A stretch of DNA of 64,000 nucleotides from Deinococcus sp. AJ005 (lineage in GTDB: Bacteria; Deinococcota; Deinococci; Deinococcales; Deinococcaceae): NCBI RefSeq assembly GCF_009017495.1, contig NZ_CP044990.1, positions 949,001 to 1,013,000 of the forward strand, given 5' to 3'. The position numbers and the translations under genes are program-made. Under the pieces are notes generated by a model. It was not told where the DNA came from, ran no database searches, and saw only the letters and a program-made list of their open reading frames with translations. Positions 38,122 to 51,899 of this stretch are shown here, piece after piece; within the stretch, counting starts at the first letter, position 1, and each line of letters begins with the position of its first letter.

Positions 38122-39606
38122 ATGTCTGCTCCCACTCCCGCCCGGCCTCAAAAACTGCCCCCCGGCTTTATCTCCGCCGATGATGTGTTGCACGAACGCC
38201 TGAGTGCCCCGGAGACCCGGCGGCTGGAACTGGAATACGGCAACGCGGAATTGCTGTACGGGCTGGGCATTCTGGGCGTGGCCGGGCCGTTCGCACGCGT
38301 GACCCCCTGGGAACTGGAAGATGAGGACGGCGTGCGCCGCATCAACGCCAGCGGGTACGCCGCCACCCCCTTTGGCGAGATGCCCCCGGTGCTGACTGAG
38401 TTTCTACATCAATTTCTGGATAAGAACCGCTCAATGGGCCTGCCCCAGCAATCCAGCGCTCCGTGGCGCGCGGCGCTGGAGGCCAATCTGATTCGCCTGC
38501 TGGCCCGCGAACTGCCCAGTCACGCCGACTCCCAGGTGTTCTTCTGCTCCAGCGGCACCGAGGCGGTGGAGGGCGCGCTGAAATTTGCCAAGGCGTTTCG
38601 CCCCACCTCCAAATTCCAGATCTCGTTCGGCAGTGCCTACCACGGCAAAACCCTGGGCAGCCTGAGCCTGACGCCCAACCCTGAGTATCAGGACATCTTC
38701 CGCCCGCTGGTACCGGGTGCATTGACGGTGCCTTACGGTGATCTGGATGCGTTCAAGGCGCTGATCCGGCGTGTGGGGGCCGATAAGATCACCTGCGTGA
38801 TCGTCGAACCTATTCAGGGCGAGGGTGGCGTCAACATTCCCCCACCCGGCTTTCTGAGTGGCCTGGGCGAATATTGCCGCAAACACGGCATTGTGGTCAT
38901 TGCCGATGAAATCCAGACTGGGCTGGGGCGCACCGGTCACTGGTTCGAGTCGGCGGCGCAGGGGCTGGACCCCGACATCATCACCCTCGCCAAGCCGCTG
39001 GGCGGCGGGATGACGGCGGTGGGCGCGACGATTGCCCGCCACGACATCTACAAGAAAATGCTGGGCGGCCTGAGCAGCAAACGCCACAGCAACACCTTCG
39101 GCGGCGGCGCATTGTCGATGGCGGTGGGCCTGAAGTCGCTGGAATACTTGATTGAGAACGATCTGCCCGCCCGCAGCCTGGAACTGGGCCGCGTGGGGCT
39201 GGAGCGCTTGCAGGCCACCCAGCTCAAGTATCCCCGTTTGCTGCAAGAGGTGCGCGGTCAGGGTCTGTTGCTGGCGATGCAATTCCAGCCAATGCTGGGC
39301 GTGCCGCTCCCCGGCGTGTTGAAGGAACTGGTCTTTGAGGCCACGGCCCTGCTGGCCCTGCGTGAGCTGCACGAATCCGGCGTGATGGCCAACCTGAGCC
39401 TGAGCAGCAAGCGCACCGTGCGCCTAACCCCCGCGCTGGACATGCCCCGTGACGTGTTTGACACCATGCTTGACCGGGTGGACAGCTTTGCGAAGCGCCG
39501 CCCCATCTCGCGTGATCTGCTTACCGGAACGCCACCTGTCCTGATTGCCAGACTGGCGAAGTTTGCCGCAAGCAAGCCCAAGAAACGCACGCCCAGCGAC
39601 GGCTGA
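38122..39606 (+). CDS. Class III PLP-dependent aminotransferase
   Basis: 494 residues; family signatures are [18 protein letters not shown], the cofactor-binding [14 protein letters not shown] and the PLP lysine in [10 protein letters not shown]. An N-terminal extension of about 70 residues and an end rich in Lys are longer than in acetylornithine aminotransferases; the sequence is closest in style to putrescine/ornithine-type enzymes, but the amino donor is not determined. TACACT ends 7 nt before the ATG. No neighbouring pathway gene fixes the substrate. Confidence 0.88.
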   Translation: MSAPTPARPQKLPPGFISADDVLHERLSAPETRRLELEYGNAELLYGLGILGVAGPFARVTPWELEDEDGVRRINASGYAATPFGEMPPVLTEFLHQFLDKNRSMGLPQQSSAPWRAALEANLIRLLARELPSHADSQVFFCSSGTEAVEGALKFAKAFRPTSKFQISFGSAYHGKTLGSLSLTPNPEYQDIFRPLVPGALTVPYGDLDAFKALIRRVGADKITCVIVEPIQGEGGVNIPPPGFLSGLGEYCRKHGIVVIADEIQTGLGRTGHWFESAAQGLDPDIITLAKPLGGGMTAVGATIARHDIYKKMLGGLSSKRHSNTFGGGALSMAVGLKSLEYLIENDLPARSLELGRVGLERLQATQLKYPRLLQEVRGQGLLLAMQFQPMLGVPLPGVLKELVFEATALLALRELHESGVMANLSLSSKRTVRLTPALDMPRDVFDTMLDRVDSFAKRRPISRDLLTGTPPVLIARLAKFAASKPKKRTPSDG

Positions 39607-39662
39607 GACCCTGGGCGTGCCAACACGAATCCAGAACACTTACATCCTGAGCATTCCTTTAC

Positions 39663-39706
39663 GAACGTAGATTTTCTCACGTTCAGACTGTGGCTTGCGC
39701 TAATCT
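39663..39706 (+). promoter_or_regulatory. Promoter region with inverted repeat before BON-LysM gene
   Basis: GAACGT (39663-39668) and ACGTTC (39679-39684) form a perfect inverted repeat with a 10-nt centre. A TAATCT -10-like box (39701-39706) ends 6 nt before the ATG. The inverted repeat lies where an activator or repressor would bind. Confidence 0.5.
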
Positions 39707-39712
39707 TCGGGC

Positions 39713-40504
39713 ATGTGGCCATTCGGAAAAAATACAGCGGACCGTGTGAAAGACGCCTTCAAAGAGCAAGCCATGTTGAAGGATCTGGATTTGCAGGTTC
39801 AGGAGAAGGGTGGCAACGTCACCGTGATGGGGATGGTTCCTAACAGCCACTACGAAACAGTGGTCAAGGTGGTGGCCGAGGGCATCAACGGCGTCAAGTC
39901 GGTGGACACCAGTGGCCTGATCGCCCAGGAAGTGCCCCAGCAGGCCCAGGCGGAAGCCCCCCAGGATGCAGGCCCCAGCGCCTCTGCCAATACCGTGTCC
40001 TCTGGCCCAGCCAGTGTGCAGACCGAAATTGCCCCTACCTCCAGCAGCAAGCCAGCCGCCGCCTCCAGCATGGACGCGGAGATCAAGGAGATGGAGGACC
40101 GCAGCAAGATCGCCAAGGCCGTGCATCAGGCCATCCGCAACAACGGCGAGCTGAAGGACGATCCCATCGACGTGCTGCAAAGCGGCAAGAGCGTAATCCT
40201 GCGCGGCGTGGTGGACAGTGAACACGAGCAGCGTCTGGCCGAGAAGCTGGCCCGCGAAGTGGCTGGCGTGTCAGGCGTGGACATCAGCGGCCTGCGCGTG
40301 GCCGAGGGCGCCAAGGAACTGACCAAGGAAAAGGATCAGGAGACCGGCGATACGGTCTACACCGTGCAGTCCGGCGACACGCTGGGTGCAATTGCCCAGA
40401 AGTACTACGGCAACGCCGCCGAGTACAAGAAGATTGCCCACTACAACAACATCAGCAACCCCGATCTGATCAAGGTGGGTGACCAGATCAAGATTCCCGG
40501 CTGA
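39713..40504 (+). CDS. Double BON-domain and LysM protein (Kbp/YgaU-like)
   Basis: 263 residues: BON 1 at about 10-70 ([21 protein letters not shown]), a Pro/Ala/Ser/Gln-rich linker at 73-120, BON 2 at about 125-205 and a C-terminal LysM at 215-262 ([18 protein letters not shown], then [20 protein letters not shown] cut). E. coli Kbp has one BON and one LysM and binds potassium; this protein has an additional BON. It has no signal peptide, so it is probably cytoplasmic. Own promoter upstream and terminator downstream. Confidence 0.9.
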   Translation: MWPFGKNTADRVKDAFKEQAMLKDLDLQVQEKGGNVTVMGMVPNSHYETVVKVVAEGINGVKSVDTSGLIAQEVPQQAQAEAPQDAGPSASANTVSSGPASVQTEIAPTSSSKPAAASSMDAEIKEMEDRSKIAKAVHQAIRNNGELKDDPIDVLQSGKSVILRGVVDSEHEQRLAEKLAREVAGVSGVDISGLRVAEGAKELTKEKDQETGDTVYTVQSGDTLGAIAQKYYGNAAEYKKIAHYNNISNPDLIKVGDQIKIPG

Positions 40505-40522
40505 GCACCGCTGGGTTAGGAG

Positions 40523-40552
40523 GCCGCCTCCGAGATGGGGCGGCTTTTCCTT
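40523..40552 (+). terminator. Terminator of BON-LysM gene
   Basis: GCCGCC (40523-40528) pairs with GGCGGC (40539-40544), then TTTTCCTTTTCC. It is 18 nt after the stop codon. Confidence 0.75.
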
Positions 40553-40572
40553 TTCCCATCATTATCACGTCC

Positions 40573-40593
40573 TGATATCGGACACTGATAGTG
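40573..40593. promoter_or_regulatory. Candidate PadR operator
   Basis: The palindrome CACTGATAGTG (40583-40593) and a second TGATA at 40573-40577 lie 19-39 nt before the PadR start codon. PadR proteins usually repress their own operon through such short inverted repeats. Confidence 0.45.
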
Positions 40594-40611
40594 AGGATGG
40601 AGGCTAGAGCT

Positions 40612-40920
40612 ATGGATGTGAATCTTTTCAAGGGTAATCTCGATCTGATCCTGCTGAGTGTGCTGGAGCGGGAGGGCGGTTACGGGCAGGACATCGCCAA
40701 GCGCGTGGATGCGCTGACCGACGGGCAGATCAGGCTGAACGCTGGGAGCCTGTATCCGGCCCTGCACCGCCTGGAACGCGCCGGATTTCTGCAGACCCAG
40801 CATGCGCGCGGTGGGCCGCCCGTCAAGACCTACCTGCTGACCGAACTGGGCCGCACTGAATTGTTGCGCCGCCGCGAGGGATACGCTGCTTTTGACCGTG
40901 TGCTGCGGAGCCTGTGGTGA
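40612..40920 (+). CDS. PadR-family transcriptional regulator
   Basis: A 102-residue winged helix: GNLDLILLSVLEREGGYGQDIAKRV, GSLYPALHRLERAGFLQ and VKTYLLTELGRTELLRRRE are diagnostic for short (subfamily 2) PadR proteins. A GGAGGC site precedes the ATG at 40612. It opens an operon with a HAAS-like gene and signal peptidase I, coupled by GTGA and ATGA overlaps, so it probably controls them. Confidence 0.93.
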   Translation: MDVNLFKGNLDLILLSVLEREGGYGQDIAKRVDALTDGQIRLNAGSLYPALHRLERAGFLQTQHARGGPPVKTYLLTELGRTELLRRREGYAAFDRVLRSLW

Positions 40921-41249
40921 AGTCTCCCGGCGCAGTGGAGGCCTATCTGAAGCGTGCCGTCTGCCTGTTGCCGCCCCACATCCGTCAGAACGTGCGGGCT
41001 GAACTGCACGCCAACCTCTACCAGACCATGCTGGATGCTCGCACGGGGGGTCTGGTAGAGGCCGATGCCTGGGCAGCTTCACTGTGTCAGCAGGGTTCGG
41101 TGTGGTGGCTGGCCCTGAATCTGGCGCGAGTGCATACGCTGGGGCTGGGTTTGCGCGTGTTCCTCGTGGGACTGGCGCTGGGTGGGGCGGCCTACGCGGT
41201 TAGGGCAGAAGTCCACACTGTCCCCACGGCGCAGGAGGCCCGGCCATGA
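40917..41249 (+). CDS. Small PadR-associated membrane protein (HAAS-like/permease-prefix)
   Basis: 110 residues. The first 60 are a helical domain (VEAYLKRAVCLLPPHIRQNVRAELHANLYQTM, shown only in part here) similar to the HAAS/permease-prefix domains found next to PadR regulators; the second half has a hydrophobic stretch VFLVGLALGGAAYAV. The start GTG overlaps the padR stop (GTGA), and its stop overlaps the signal peptidase start (ATGA). HAAS proteins are thought to bind PadR partners or anchor signalling at the membrane. Confidence 0.75.
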   Translation: MKSPGAVEAYLKRAVCLLPPHIRQNVRAELHANLYQTMLDARTGGLVEADAWAASLCQQGSVWWLALNLARVHTLGLGLRVFLVGLALGGAAYAVRAEVHTVPTAQEARP

Positions 41250-41968
41250 GCAGCCGTCTGCTGAGGCTGTGGCGTGACTGGGCCGCCCCTGTCGTCTTCG
41301 CGCTGCTGTTCACGCAGTTTGGCGCGAGTTCGGTGGGCGTGGACGGGTCCAGCATGATGCCCGCGCTGCGTCACGGCGAACGCCTGCTGCTGCCCACTGC
41401 CGAGGGCTGGGCGCACCGACTGGGGCTGGGCGAATATCACCGGGGCGACATCGTCGTGTTCAAGCCGCCGCCCGAGGCGAAGTACGAGTGGCGTGGCGAT
41501 TACCGGGGAATGCCGCTGCTCTGGCGCTACCGCCCGTATCTGGTCAAGCGTGTGGTGGGCGTGCCGGGCGACACGGTCAGCATTCGCGCCGGGCAGGTCA
41601 GCGTGAACGGCCAGCCGCTGCCAGAGGCGGAAACGCATGAGTACTGGAATACCTTTTGCCCCGACACCAGTAGCTCTCTCGCCAACAGCGTCGCGGCTTC
41701 GCCCACAAGCATGGACGTGTCCAGCGTGAGGGTGCCTCCCCACCATTACTTTGTGATGGGCGACAACCGCAGCCCCGGCGGAAGTCTGGACAGCCGCGCT
41801 TTTGGCCCTGTGCGTGGGCAGGACATCTCGGCCCGTGCGATGGCCAGCGTGTGGCCGCTGGTCCGTAAGGTGATGGCCACTCCGCCCTGCGACGGCGGTC
41901 CGCAACCTGAACAGCGCGTGAAGTTTAGTGGGCAGGAGGAATGGAATCCGCGCCTGCTGTTGCCCTGA
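41246..41968 (+). CDS. lepB: Signal peptidase I
   Basis: 240 residues with one N-terminal membrane segment (APVVFALLFTQFG), box B with catalytic Ser36 (GSSMMPAL), box D with general-base Lys101 (YLVKRVVGVPGD) and box E GDNRSPGGSLDSRAFG. It cleaves signal peptides of exported proteins. A loop of about 30 residues rich in Ser, near 135-160 (CPDTSSSLANSVAAS), stands between boxes D and E. Its position as third gene of a PadR operon is unusual for a housekeeping enzyme; it may be an accessory signal peptidase. Confidence 0.92.
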   Translation: MSSRLLRLWRDWAAPVVFALLFTQFGASSVGVDGSSMMPALRHGERLLLPTAEGWAHRLGLGEYHRGDIVVFKPPPEAKYEWRGDYRGMPLLWRYRPYLVKRVVGVPGDTVSIRAGQVSVNGQPLPEAETHEYWNTFCPDTSSSLANSVAASPTSMDVSSVRVPPHHYFVMGDNRSPGGSLDSRAFGPVRGQDISARAMASVWPLVRKVMATPPCDGGPQPEQRVKFSGQEEWNPRLLLP

Positions 41969-42083
41969 AGCCCCCGGCAACCTGTGTTTATTCCCGCTAC
42001 CGACGGCACGCCGCTATGGTCCTCACCCTCCTTCCCCCTTTCGGCGGACGCCTTCCTGACACCGCCTGCCGTACCTTCGTCGC

Positions 42084-43813
<1,730 letters not shown>

Positions 43814-43817
<4 letters not shown>

Positions 43818-44848
43818 CCGTCAGCCCCGGCACCCGGCCCCTGCCCCCGGTGCTGTCGCGCATGGCGCTGGGTCTGCTGATCGCCGGGGCGGGGGCGCTG
43901 CTGACGTGGCTGGGCATAACCGTTAAACCCACGCCGGGCATGGGGGCCGAGACCACTCCGGTCAGCGTGGCACTGGACGGGCCGTTACAGGGTGATCTGG
44001 CGCGCACAGCCACCCTGAAGATCGACGGGGACCGCACCAACCTCAACCTGGGACCGCTGCCTGCCGGGAGCGCGCTGGTGGTGGGCGGACAGGTGACCCA
44101 CCGCGCCCGCAATCCGGTGCAACTCCGGGCCAGCCGGGAAGGGGGGCAACTGGACTTCGGGCTGACCCTGCGGGTGCAGTCGCTGGACCGCCCCGGCGTC
44201 ACCGTCGCCTCTCCCGAACCTGTGCAGCACGTCATCGACCTGAAGGCCAGCCGCAGCATTCCGCTGACCCTGAGTACCCGCACCCTCAGCGGGGATCAGG
44301 CCCTGAACCTCTCATTCCTGCGTCTGCGGGCGCTGAATGTCCGTAGCGTCAGCGGCGATCAGGTGGTCACGCTTCCGGCGCAGGCGGGCGGGCCGTTCGC
44401 GCTGGTCAGCACTTCTGGCGATATTGCCGTCACGGCTCCCGGCGGCACAGTTCCCGGCGTCGCGGCCCCCGAGGCGGTGCGTGTCAACACGGTCAGCGGC
44501 GATCTGAGGCTGAATCTGTCCGGGGTCAGAACGGGCACGCTGGGAGCTGGGACGGGCAGCGGCGGCGTGAAACTGACGCTGCCTGCTGCCTTCTCACGCG
44601 GCACGGTCACCACGGCCAGTGGTGATGTGGCGGTCACGGCCCTGGCGGGTACGCGCGGGAACCTGGACATCCGCACCCAGAGCGGCGATGTGGTGTTGCG
44701 CGCCGCCCCTGGCCTCAAACTGCGCGTGCGCTTCACGGACCGCGAAACACTCAGTCTGCCCGCCAGCATGCCGCCTGCCAGCGCCCCCGATCTGGACGTG
44801 TTTATCGACGCACCAGGGAACAACTTCAGCCTCGAACCCCTGCCCTGA
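43814..44848 (+). CDS. DUF4097-type repeat protein
   Basis: 344 residues: one N-terminal membrane segment (MALGLLIAGAGALLTWLG) and a long region of repeated TxSGD units (TLSGDQALNL, SVSGDQVVTL, STSGDIAVTA, TVSGDLRLNL, TASGDVAVTA, TQSGDVVLRA), the signature of DUF4097 beta-helices. The location between kinase and response regulator genes resembles three-component systems where a membrane protein tunes the kinase. Probably extracytoplasmic. Confidence 0.9.
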
Positions 44849-44873
44849 CCCCTCGTCCCAAAGGAGAATCATC

Positions 44874-45533
<660 letters not shown>

Positions 45534-45569
45534 CCTGGTTCCGCGTAGATCAGGACGCTTTGGAAAATT

Positions 45570-45593
45570 GGGGAGGGCGTCTGGTGCCCTCCC
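45570..45593. terminator. Bidirectional hairpin terminator
   Basis: GGGAGGGC (45571-45578) pairs with GCCCTCCC (45586-45593), 7-nt loop. On the minus strand it is followed by CAATTTTCC, ending the fakA-like transcript; it also ends the regulator operon on the + strand. Confidence 0.7.
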
Positions 45594-45600
45594 TGAGCAT

Positions 45601-47220
45601 TTACTCCAGCGTCACCAGATAGTCATACAGATCCGGCCCGCCAGCGTGCGCTTCCACTTCCGCCCCATCAAACTGCTTGCCGATGCGTTCAGCCAGCGCG
45701 TCCAGATCAGCCTGCGATTTCTGCGGGCCACCGAATACGGTGATGATCTCCTGCCCGGCGTAGGCGTCGCCCAGCATCTTCAGCACGCTGTCTTCAGGAC
45801 TGCCCCCAGCCTGAACCAGCTCATCGTCCTGCAACCCGATCACGTCGCCCTCGGCAATGTCCAGCGTCTCGCCCTTTTTGGTGGTGATGTTGGTGGTGCG
45901 GCTGGCGCGGGTGACTTCAAAGGTGGTCACGGCCTGGGACGCTTCGGTCATGGCTTCCTTCAGCTCGTCGGCGGGAATGTCGGGCTGGAAGGCGAGGGCC
46001 GCGCCCATGCCCTGCCCCAGCGTGCGGGTGGGGATCACCACGGCGCGGCCTTCCATCAGTTCCATCGCCTTCTCGGCGGCCATCAGCACGTTCTTGTTGT
46101 TGGGCAGCACGATCACGCGCTCGGCGCTGACGCTGCGGACGGCGTCCACGATGTCCTGCACGCTGGGATTGGCGGTCTGCCCGCCAGACACGATGCGAGC
46201 GCCCAGACTGCGGAACAGCTTAACCAGCCCGTAGCCGTTCGCCACCGCCACCAGCCCGGAAGGCGGCAGCTCCTCCTCGGCGCGGGCGGTGGCTCCGGCC
46301 ATACCCAGAATCTCGGTGTGCTGCTCGGACATGTCTTCCACTTTGGTCTTCAGCATCTTGCCGTAGCGCCCCACCGTTGCCAGCAGTCCATCTGGCTCGT
46401 TGGTGTGGATGTGGCCCTTGACATAGCCCTCCGCGCCCACCACCAGCAGGCTGTCGCCGAAGGGGCTGACCAGCTCGCGGATGTCCTCGATGGATTTGGT
46501 GGACTCGGACATCAGGAACTCGGTACAGAAGCCGAATTCCTCGTTCTCGAAACTCTGGGCGGCGTACTGGGTAATTTCGGGCGCTTCGGGCAACTCGTCG
46601 CCGCGCAACTCGGCCAGCATGCCCTGCACGATGTACAGGTAGCCCTGACCGCCGCTGTCGATGACCCCGGCCTGCTTCAGCGCAGGGAGCATCTCGGGCG
46701 TCTGGTCCAGCAGTTCCTGACCCTTGAACAGCGCATTTTCCAGCACCATGTCCACGCTGTCGCCCTTCGCGCCCTCCGCAATGCCACGCGCCACGGTCAG
46801 GATCGTGCCTTCCACGGGCTTCATCACCGCGCCGTAGCCGCTTTTCTGGGCGGCGTCGAAGGCGCGGATCAGCGTGGGGGCGTCCACCTCCTGCTTATCC
46901 TTGATCACTTCTGCAAAGCCCTTGAGCAGTTGCGAGAGGATCACGCCGCTGTTGCCGCGTGCGCCCAGCAGCGCGCCGTAGCTGATGGCGCGGGCCACCC
47001 CGGCCATGCTGCTCACGTCGGCGGTGTCCAGCTCACGGCGCACCGATTGCATGGTCAGGTGCATGTTGGTACCGGTGTCGCCGTCCGGCACGGGATAGAC
47101 GTTCAGGGCGTTGACTTCCTCGCGGTACACGCCCAGCCAGTCGGTGGCGTAGCGCAGCATGCGGGCCAGATCAGCAGGCTTCAGGGTCTGGATGTGCTGG
47201 TTGGAGGTGGAATCAGGCAC
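45601..47220 (-). CDS. fakA: DAK2-domain fatty acid kinase, FakA/YloV-like
   Basis: 539 residues from a GTG at 47220, 8 nt inside the upstream Asp23 gene; an ATG at 47238 is the alternative. The N-terminal DhaL-like kinase domain has NVYPVPDGDTGTNMHLT (Asp triad for Mg-ADP) and GARGNSGVILSQLLKGF; the middle region PDGLLATVG, GHIHTNEP and the C-terminal NNKNVLMAAEKA segment match FakA. It phosphorylates fatty acids bound to FakB (DegV-type) proteins for membrane lipid synthesis. FakB is not in this window. Confidence 0.93.
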   Translation of the reverse strand: MPDSTSNQHIQTLKPADLARMLRYATDWLGVYREEVNALNVYPVPDGDTGTNMHLTMQSVRRELDTADVSSMAGVARAISYGALLGARGNSGVILSQLLKGFAEVIKDKQEVDAPTLIRAFDAAQKSGYGAVMKPVEGTILTVARGIAEGAKGDSVDMVLENALFKGQELLDQTPEMLPALKQAGVIDSGGQGYLYIVQGMLAELRGDELPEAPEITQYAAQSFENEEFGFCTEFLMSESTKSIEDIRELVSPFGDSLLVVGAEGYVKGHIHTNEPDGLLATVGRYGKMLKTKVEDMSEQHTEILGMAGATARAEEELPPSGLVAVANGYGLVKLFRSLGARIVSGGQTANPSVQDIVDAVRSVSAERVIVLPNNKNVLMAAEKAMELMEGRAVVIPTRTLGQGMGAALAFQPDIPADELKEAMTEASQAVTTFEVTRASRTTNITTKKGETLDIAEGDVIGLQDDELVQAGGSPEDSVLKMLGDAYAGQEIITVFGGPQKSQADLDALAERIGKQFDGAEVEAHAGGPDLYDYLVTLE

Positions 47221-47551
47221 GCTGAACCCCCACCGCATGCACGCGGGTGGCGCTCAACTCGATTCCGGCCAGATTCTTGACGACGTGTTCCACGCGCTCG
47301 ACGATATTGCGGGCCACCGTGGGAATGCTGACGCCGTAGGCCGCCACGATGTACAGGTCTGCGGTGTAGGCGTCGCTGCCCTTTTCCCTGCCGATCACCA
47401 CGCCGTCGCTGACATTGGCCCGCCCCAGCACGCGGCTGATGCCCTCCTTAAGATTGGCGGGGGCCATGCCCACCACGCCGGGAATCTCGTGGGCCGTCAG
47501 CCCGATCAGGGAGGCCAGCGCCGCCTCGGAAATGTTTATAGAGCCAGTCAC
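47213..47551 (-). CDS. Asp23/Gls24 family envelope stress protein
   Basis: 112 residues from a GTG at 47551 (MTGSINISEAALASLIG). The Asp23 hallmark GVVGMAPANL and VAAYGVSIPTVARNIVERVEHVV are present. Directly upstream of fakA, the same pairing as in Firmicutes (yloU-yloV). Longer starts (to 47635) run into low-conservation sequence. Confidence 0.9.
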   Translation of the reverse strand: MTGSINISEAALASLIGLTAHEIPGVVGMAPANLKEGISRVLGRANVSDGVVIGREKGSDAYTADLYIVAAYGVSIPTVARNIVERVEHVVKNLAGIELSATRVHAVGVQRA

Positions 47552-47634
47552 AGTGTCGGTCAGTATACGGGGAGGCGAGATGACGGGGAGAACCGCTTGC
47601 TTCTTGCTCTGCGGGCCAGAGAAGGCCAGATACA

Positions 47635-47667
47635 AGGGCGGTCAGACCTTCTCGGCCTGACCGCCCT
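47635..47667 (-). terminator. Hairpin terminator of the MFS gene
   Basis: A perfect 11-bp stem, AGGGCGGTCAG (47635-47645) with CTGACCGCCCT (47657-47667). On the minus strand it is followed by TGTATCTGG, so only weakly U-rich. Confidence 0.7.
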
Positions 47668-47680
47668 GTCCTGAAGAATT

Positions 47681-49722
<2,042 letters not shown>

Positions 49723-49726
<4 letters not shown>

Positions 49727-50145
49727 GCGTTCTCCTGGGAGGGTTGAGGGGATGGTGGGGCGTCGAGTTGTTCGAGCAGGGCGGTCAGGCCTTCCAACTG
49801 CTCTGGATCAATGTCGGTCAGCCGTTCGGCGGCCAGATCGAGAAAGGACTGGATTACCGTCGCCGTCAACTGTTCGCCTGCTGGCGTCAGGGTCAGGTGA
49901 ATGCGGCGCGAGTCCACTGCGTCGATCTGGCGCTCGATCAGGTCCTGTTTGCATAACTGGTCCAGGTAGCGGCTGAGCAGCGTGGGCGGCATGTGCAGGG
50001 CGGCGGCCAGCGCTTTGGGGTAGCTGTGACCGCTGCGAATGCCCTGCAAGACGTTGAAGCGCGGCGAATCCAGATCGCCCTGCGCCACCAGCAGCGCGTC
50101 CAGTTCCTGTCGGAACGAGCGCCCAAAACGCCACAGCGCGCCCAT
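49723..50145 (-). CDS. MarR-family transcriptional regulator
   Basis: 140 residues, with winged helix [29 protein letters not shown] and wing [17 protein letters not shown]. An ATG at 50145 with AGGTGG 8 nt upstream is preferred over the GTG at 50157. It is co-transcribed with the MFS gene; the promoter carries an inverted repeat overlapping the -35 box, so autorepression relieved by the exported compound is likely. Confidence 0.9.
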
Positions 50146-50214
50146 GAAACGGCCCACCTGCTCTGTACTCAGGGCAGATGGTGGGGGAGAGACAGGAGGA
50201 GAGGATATCTCTGT

Positions 50215-50243
50215 ATTCTAGGTAAACAGTTCTCTTGAGTCAA
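50215..50243 (-). promoter_or_regulatory. marR-MFS operon promoter and operator
   Basis: TTGACT (50243-50238), 17-nt spacer and TAGAAT (50220-50215) on the minus strand. An imperfect 18-bp palindrome, AGTTGACT-CA-AGAGAACT, covers the -35 hexamer, the usual position for MarR binding. Confidence 0.75.
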
Positions 50244-50324
50244 CTATTCAGTTTGAGGAATGAATGCGAGATGAAGCTCTGCCTTTACCTCTGCCCGAGG
50301 GCCACAGTAAGCGGCAACAACACG

Positions 50325-50355
50325 AAAAAGAGGCGGGGCAAACTTGCTCCCCGCC
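50325..50355 (-). terminator. Terminator of gltX
   Basis: GGCGGGG (50332-50338) pairs with CCCCGCC (50349-50355); on the minus strand the stem is followed by TCTTTTTCG. Located 28 nt past the gltX stop. Confidence 0.8.
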
Positions 50356-50382
50356 CCGCTGATTTCGATGCCTGCTAATGCT

Positions 50383-51828
50383 TCAGCGTCCGGCCCGTTC
50401 CACGCGCGACACCACGCGCTCCTGCCCCAACGCTTCCAGCATCTGCGGCAGATCGGGGCTTTCCAGCGTTCCGGCGACAGCGGCGCGCACCGGGGGCATC
50501 ACTTTGCCCAGTTTCAGTCCCTTTTCCTCGGCGAAGGCGTGGAACATGGCGCTGATGCTCTCCGCATCGAAACTCGGCAGGTTCTTGAGGCGGCCAGCCA
50601 GCTCCGGCAGCAGCTCCCGCGCGTTGTCGATGGCTTTCTGGGCCTTCTCGTTCACCGGGTAGTCCTCGGACCAGTAGTAGCCCGTTTTATCCAGAAAGTC
50701 GCTGAACACTTCGATACGCGGAATCAGCAGCCGGGTCACGGCGCGGAAGTAGTCGTCCAGCGGCAGCTCGGATTTGTGGGCCAGCAGGTAGTCGTGCAAC
50801 CTCTTGGTCACCTCCTCCTCCCCTAGTACCTCGCGCAGATACTTGCCGTTGTACCAGCGCAGCTTGTCCTGATCGAAAACCGGGCCGCCCAGCGTCACGT
50901 CCTCCAGCCGGAAAGTGCGCTGAAACTCGTCCAGATCAAAGATTTCGGTGCCGTCCGGGTGGGTCCAGCCCATCGTCGCCAGGAAATTCAGCATGGCTTC
51001 GGGCAGATAGCCCTGATCCATGTACCACTCGACGCTGGTGGGGTTCTTGCGCTTGCTGATCTTGGATTTGTCGGCGTTTCGCAGCAGCGGCATGTGGGCG
51101 AATCTGGGGGCGTCCCAGCCGAAAGCGCGGTACAGCAGGACGTGAATGGGGGTGCTGGTGATCCATTCCTCGGCGCGCACCACGTCGGTGACGCCCATCA
51201 GGTGATCGTCCACCACGTTCGCCAGATGGTAGGTGGGGTAGCCGTCGGCCTTGAGCAGCACCTTGTCGTCGATCTCGGCGTTCTGGAAGTGGATTGGATC
51301 GCGCAGCAGATCGTTGACCACGGTTTCACCGTCGTGCGGCACCTTCAGGCGCACCACCGCCGCGTCGCCCGCTGCCACCCGCCGCGCGGCCTGTTCGGGG
51401 TTCAGATCGCGGCTGGGAACGGCGATCACCGTGCCGCTGGCCTGCGCCTTCTCGCGCAGTTCGGTCAGTTCGTCGGGCGTCTCGAAGGCGTAATAGGCGT
51501 GGCCGCCCTCCACCAGTTGCCGGGCATGCTGGCCGTACAGCTCGGTGCGCTCGGACTGGCGGTAAGGGCCGTTGGGGCCGTCCTGAAGCGGGGATTCGTC
51601 GGGGGTCAGCCCCAGCCACTGCATCATCTGAAAGATGCGCTTCTCGCTGTCGGCCACGTAACGGTTCTGGTCCGTGTCCTCGATCCGCAGGATGAATTTC
51701 CCGCCGCTCTGCCGCGCCAGAACAGAGTTGAACAGGCCGATATAGGCGGTGCCCACATGCGGGTCCCCGGTGGGACTGGGGGCGACGCGGGTCACGGTGG
51801 GCTGCGTGTTGGGCTGGAGGGAAGACAT
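50383..51828 (-). CDS. gltX: Glutamyl-tRNA synthetase
   Basis: 481 residues. Class I signatures APSPTGDPHVGTAY (HIGH-like) and KSKISKRKNP (KMSKS-like) are visible, with the YRQSERTELY and HMPLLRNADKSK blocks. Full length for a bacterial GluRS. The ATG at 51828 is chosen because MSSLQPNTQPTVTRVAPSP fits homologues; an upstream ATG at 51849 adds seven residues. Confidence 0.97.
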   Translation of the reverse strand: MSSLQPNTQPTVTRVAPSPTGDPHVGTAYIGLFNSVLARQSGGKFILRIEDTDQNRYVADSEKRIFQMMQWLGLTPDESPLQDGPNGPYRQSERTELYGQHARQLVEGGHAYYAFETPDELTELREKAQASGTVIAVPSRDLNPEQAARRVAAGDAAVVRLKVPHDGETVVNDLLRDPIHFQNAEIDDKVLLKADGYPTYHLANVVDDHLMGVTDVVRAEEWITSTPIHVLLYRAFGWDAPRFAHMPLLRNADKSKISKRKNPTSVEWYMDQGYLPEAMLNFLATMGWTHPDGTEIFDLDEFQRTFRLEDVTLGGPVFDQDKLRWYNGKYLREVLGEEEVTKRLHDYLLAHKSELPLDDYFRAVTRLLIPRIEVFSDFLDKTGYYWSEDYPVNEKAQKAIDNARELLPELAGRLKNLPSFDAESISAMFHAFAEEKGLKLGKVMPPVRAAVAGTLESPDLPQMLEALGQERVVSRVERAGR

Positions 51829-51899
51829 GGGCCACAGGATACGGGGCATGGGGCAGGCGTCCGCCCCTGTGCGTCCCTCAAGTGTGTTTATGATGCTCT

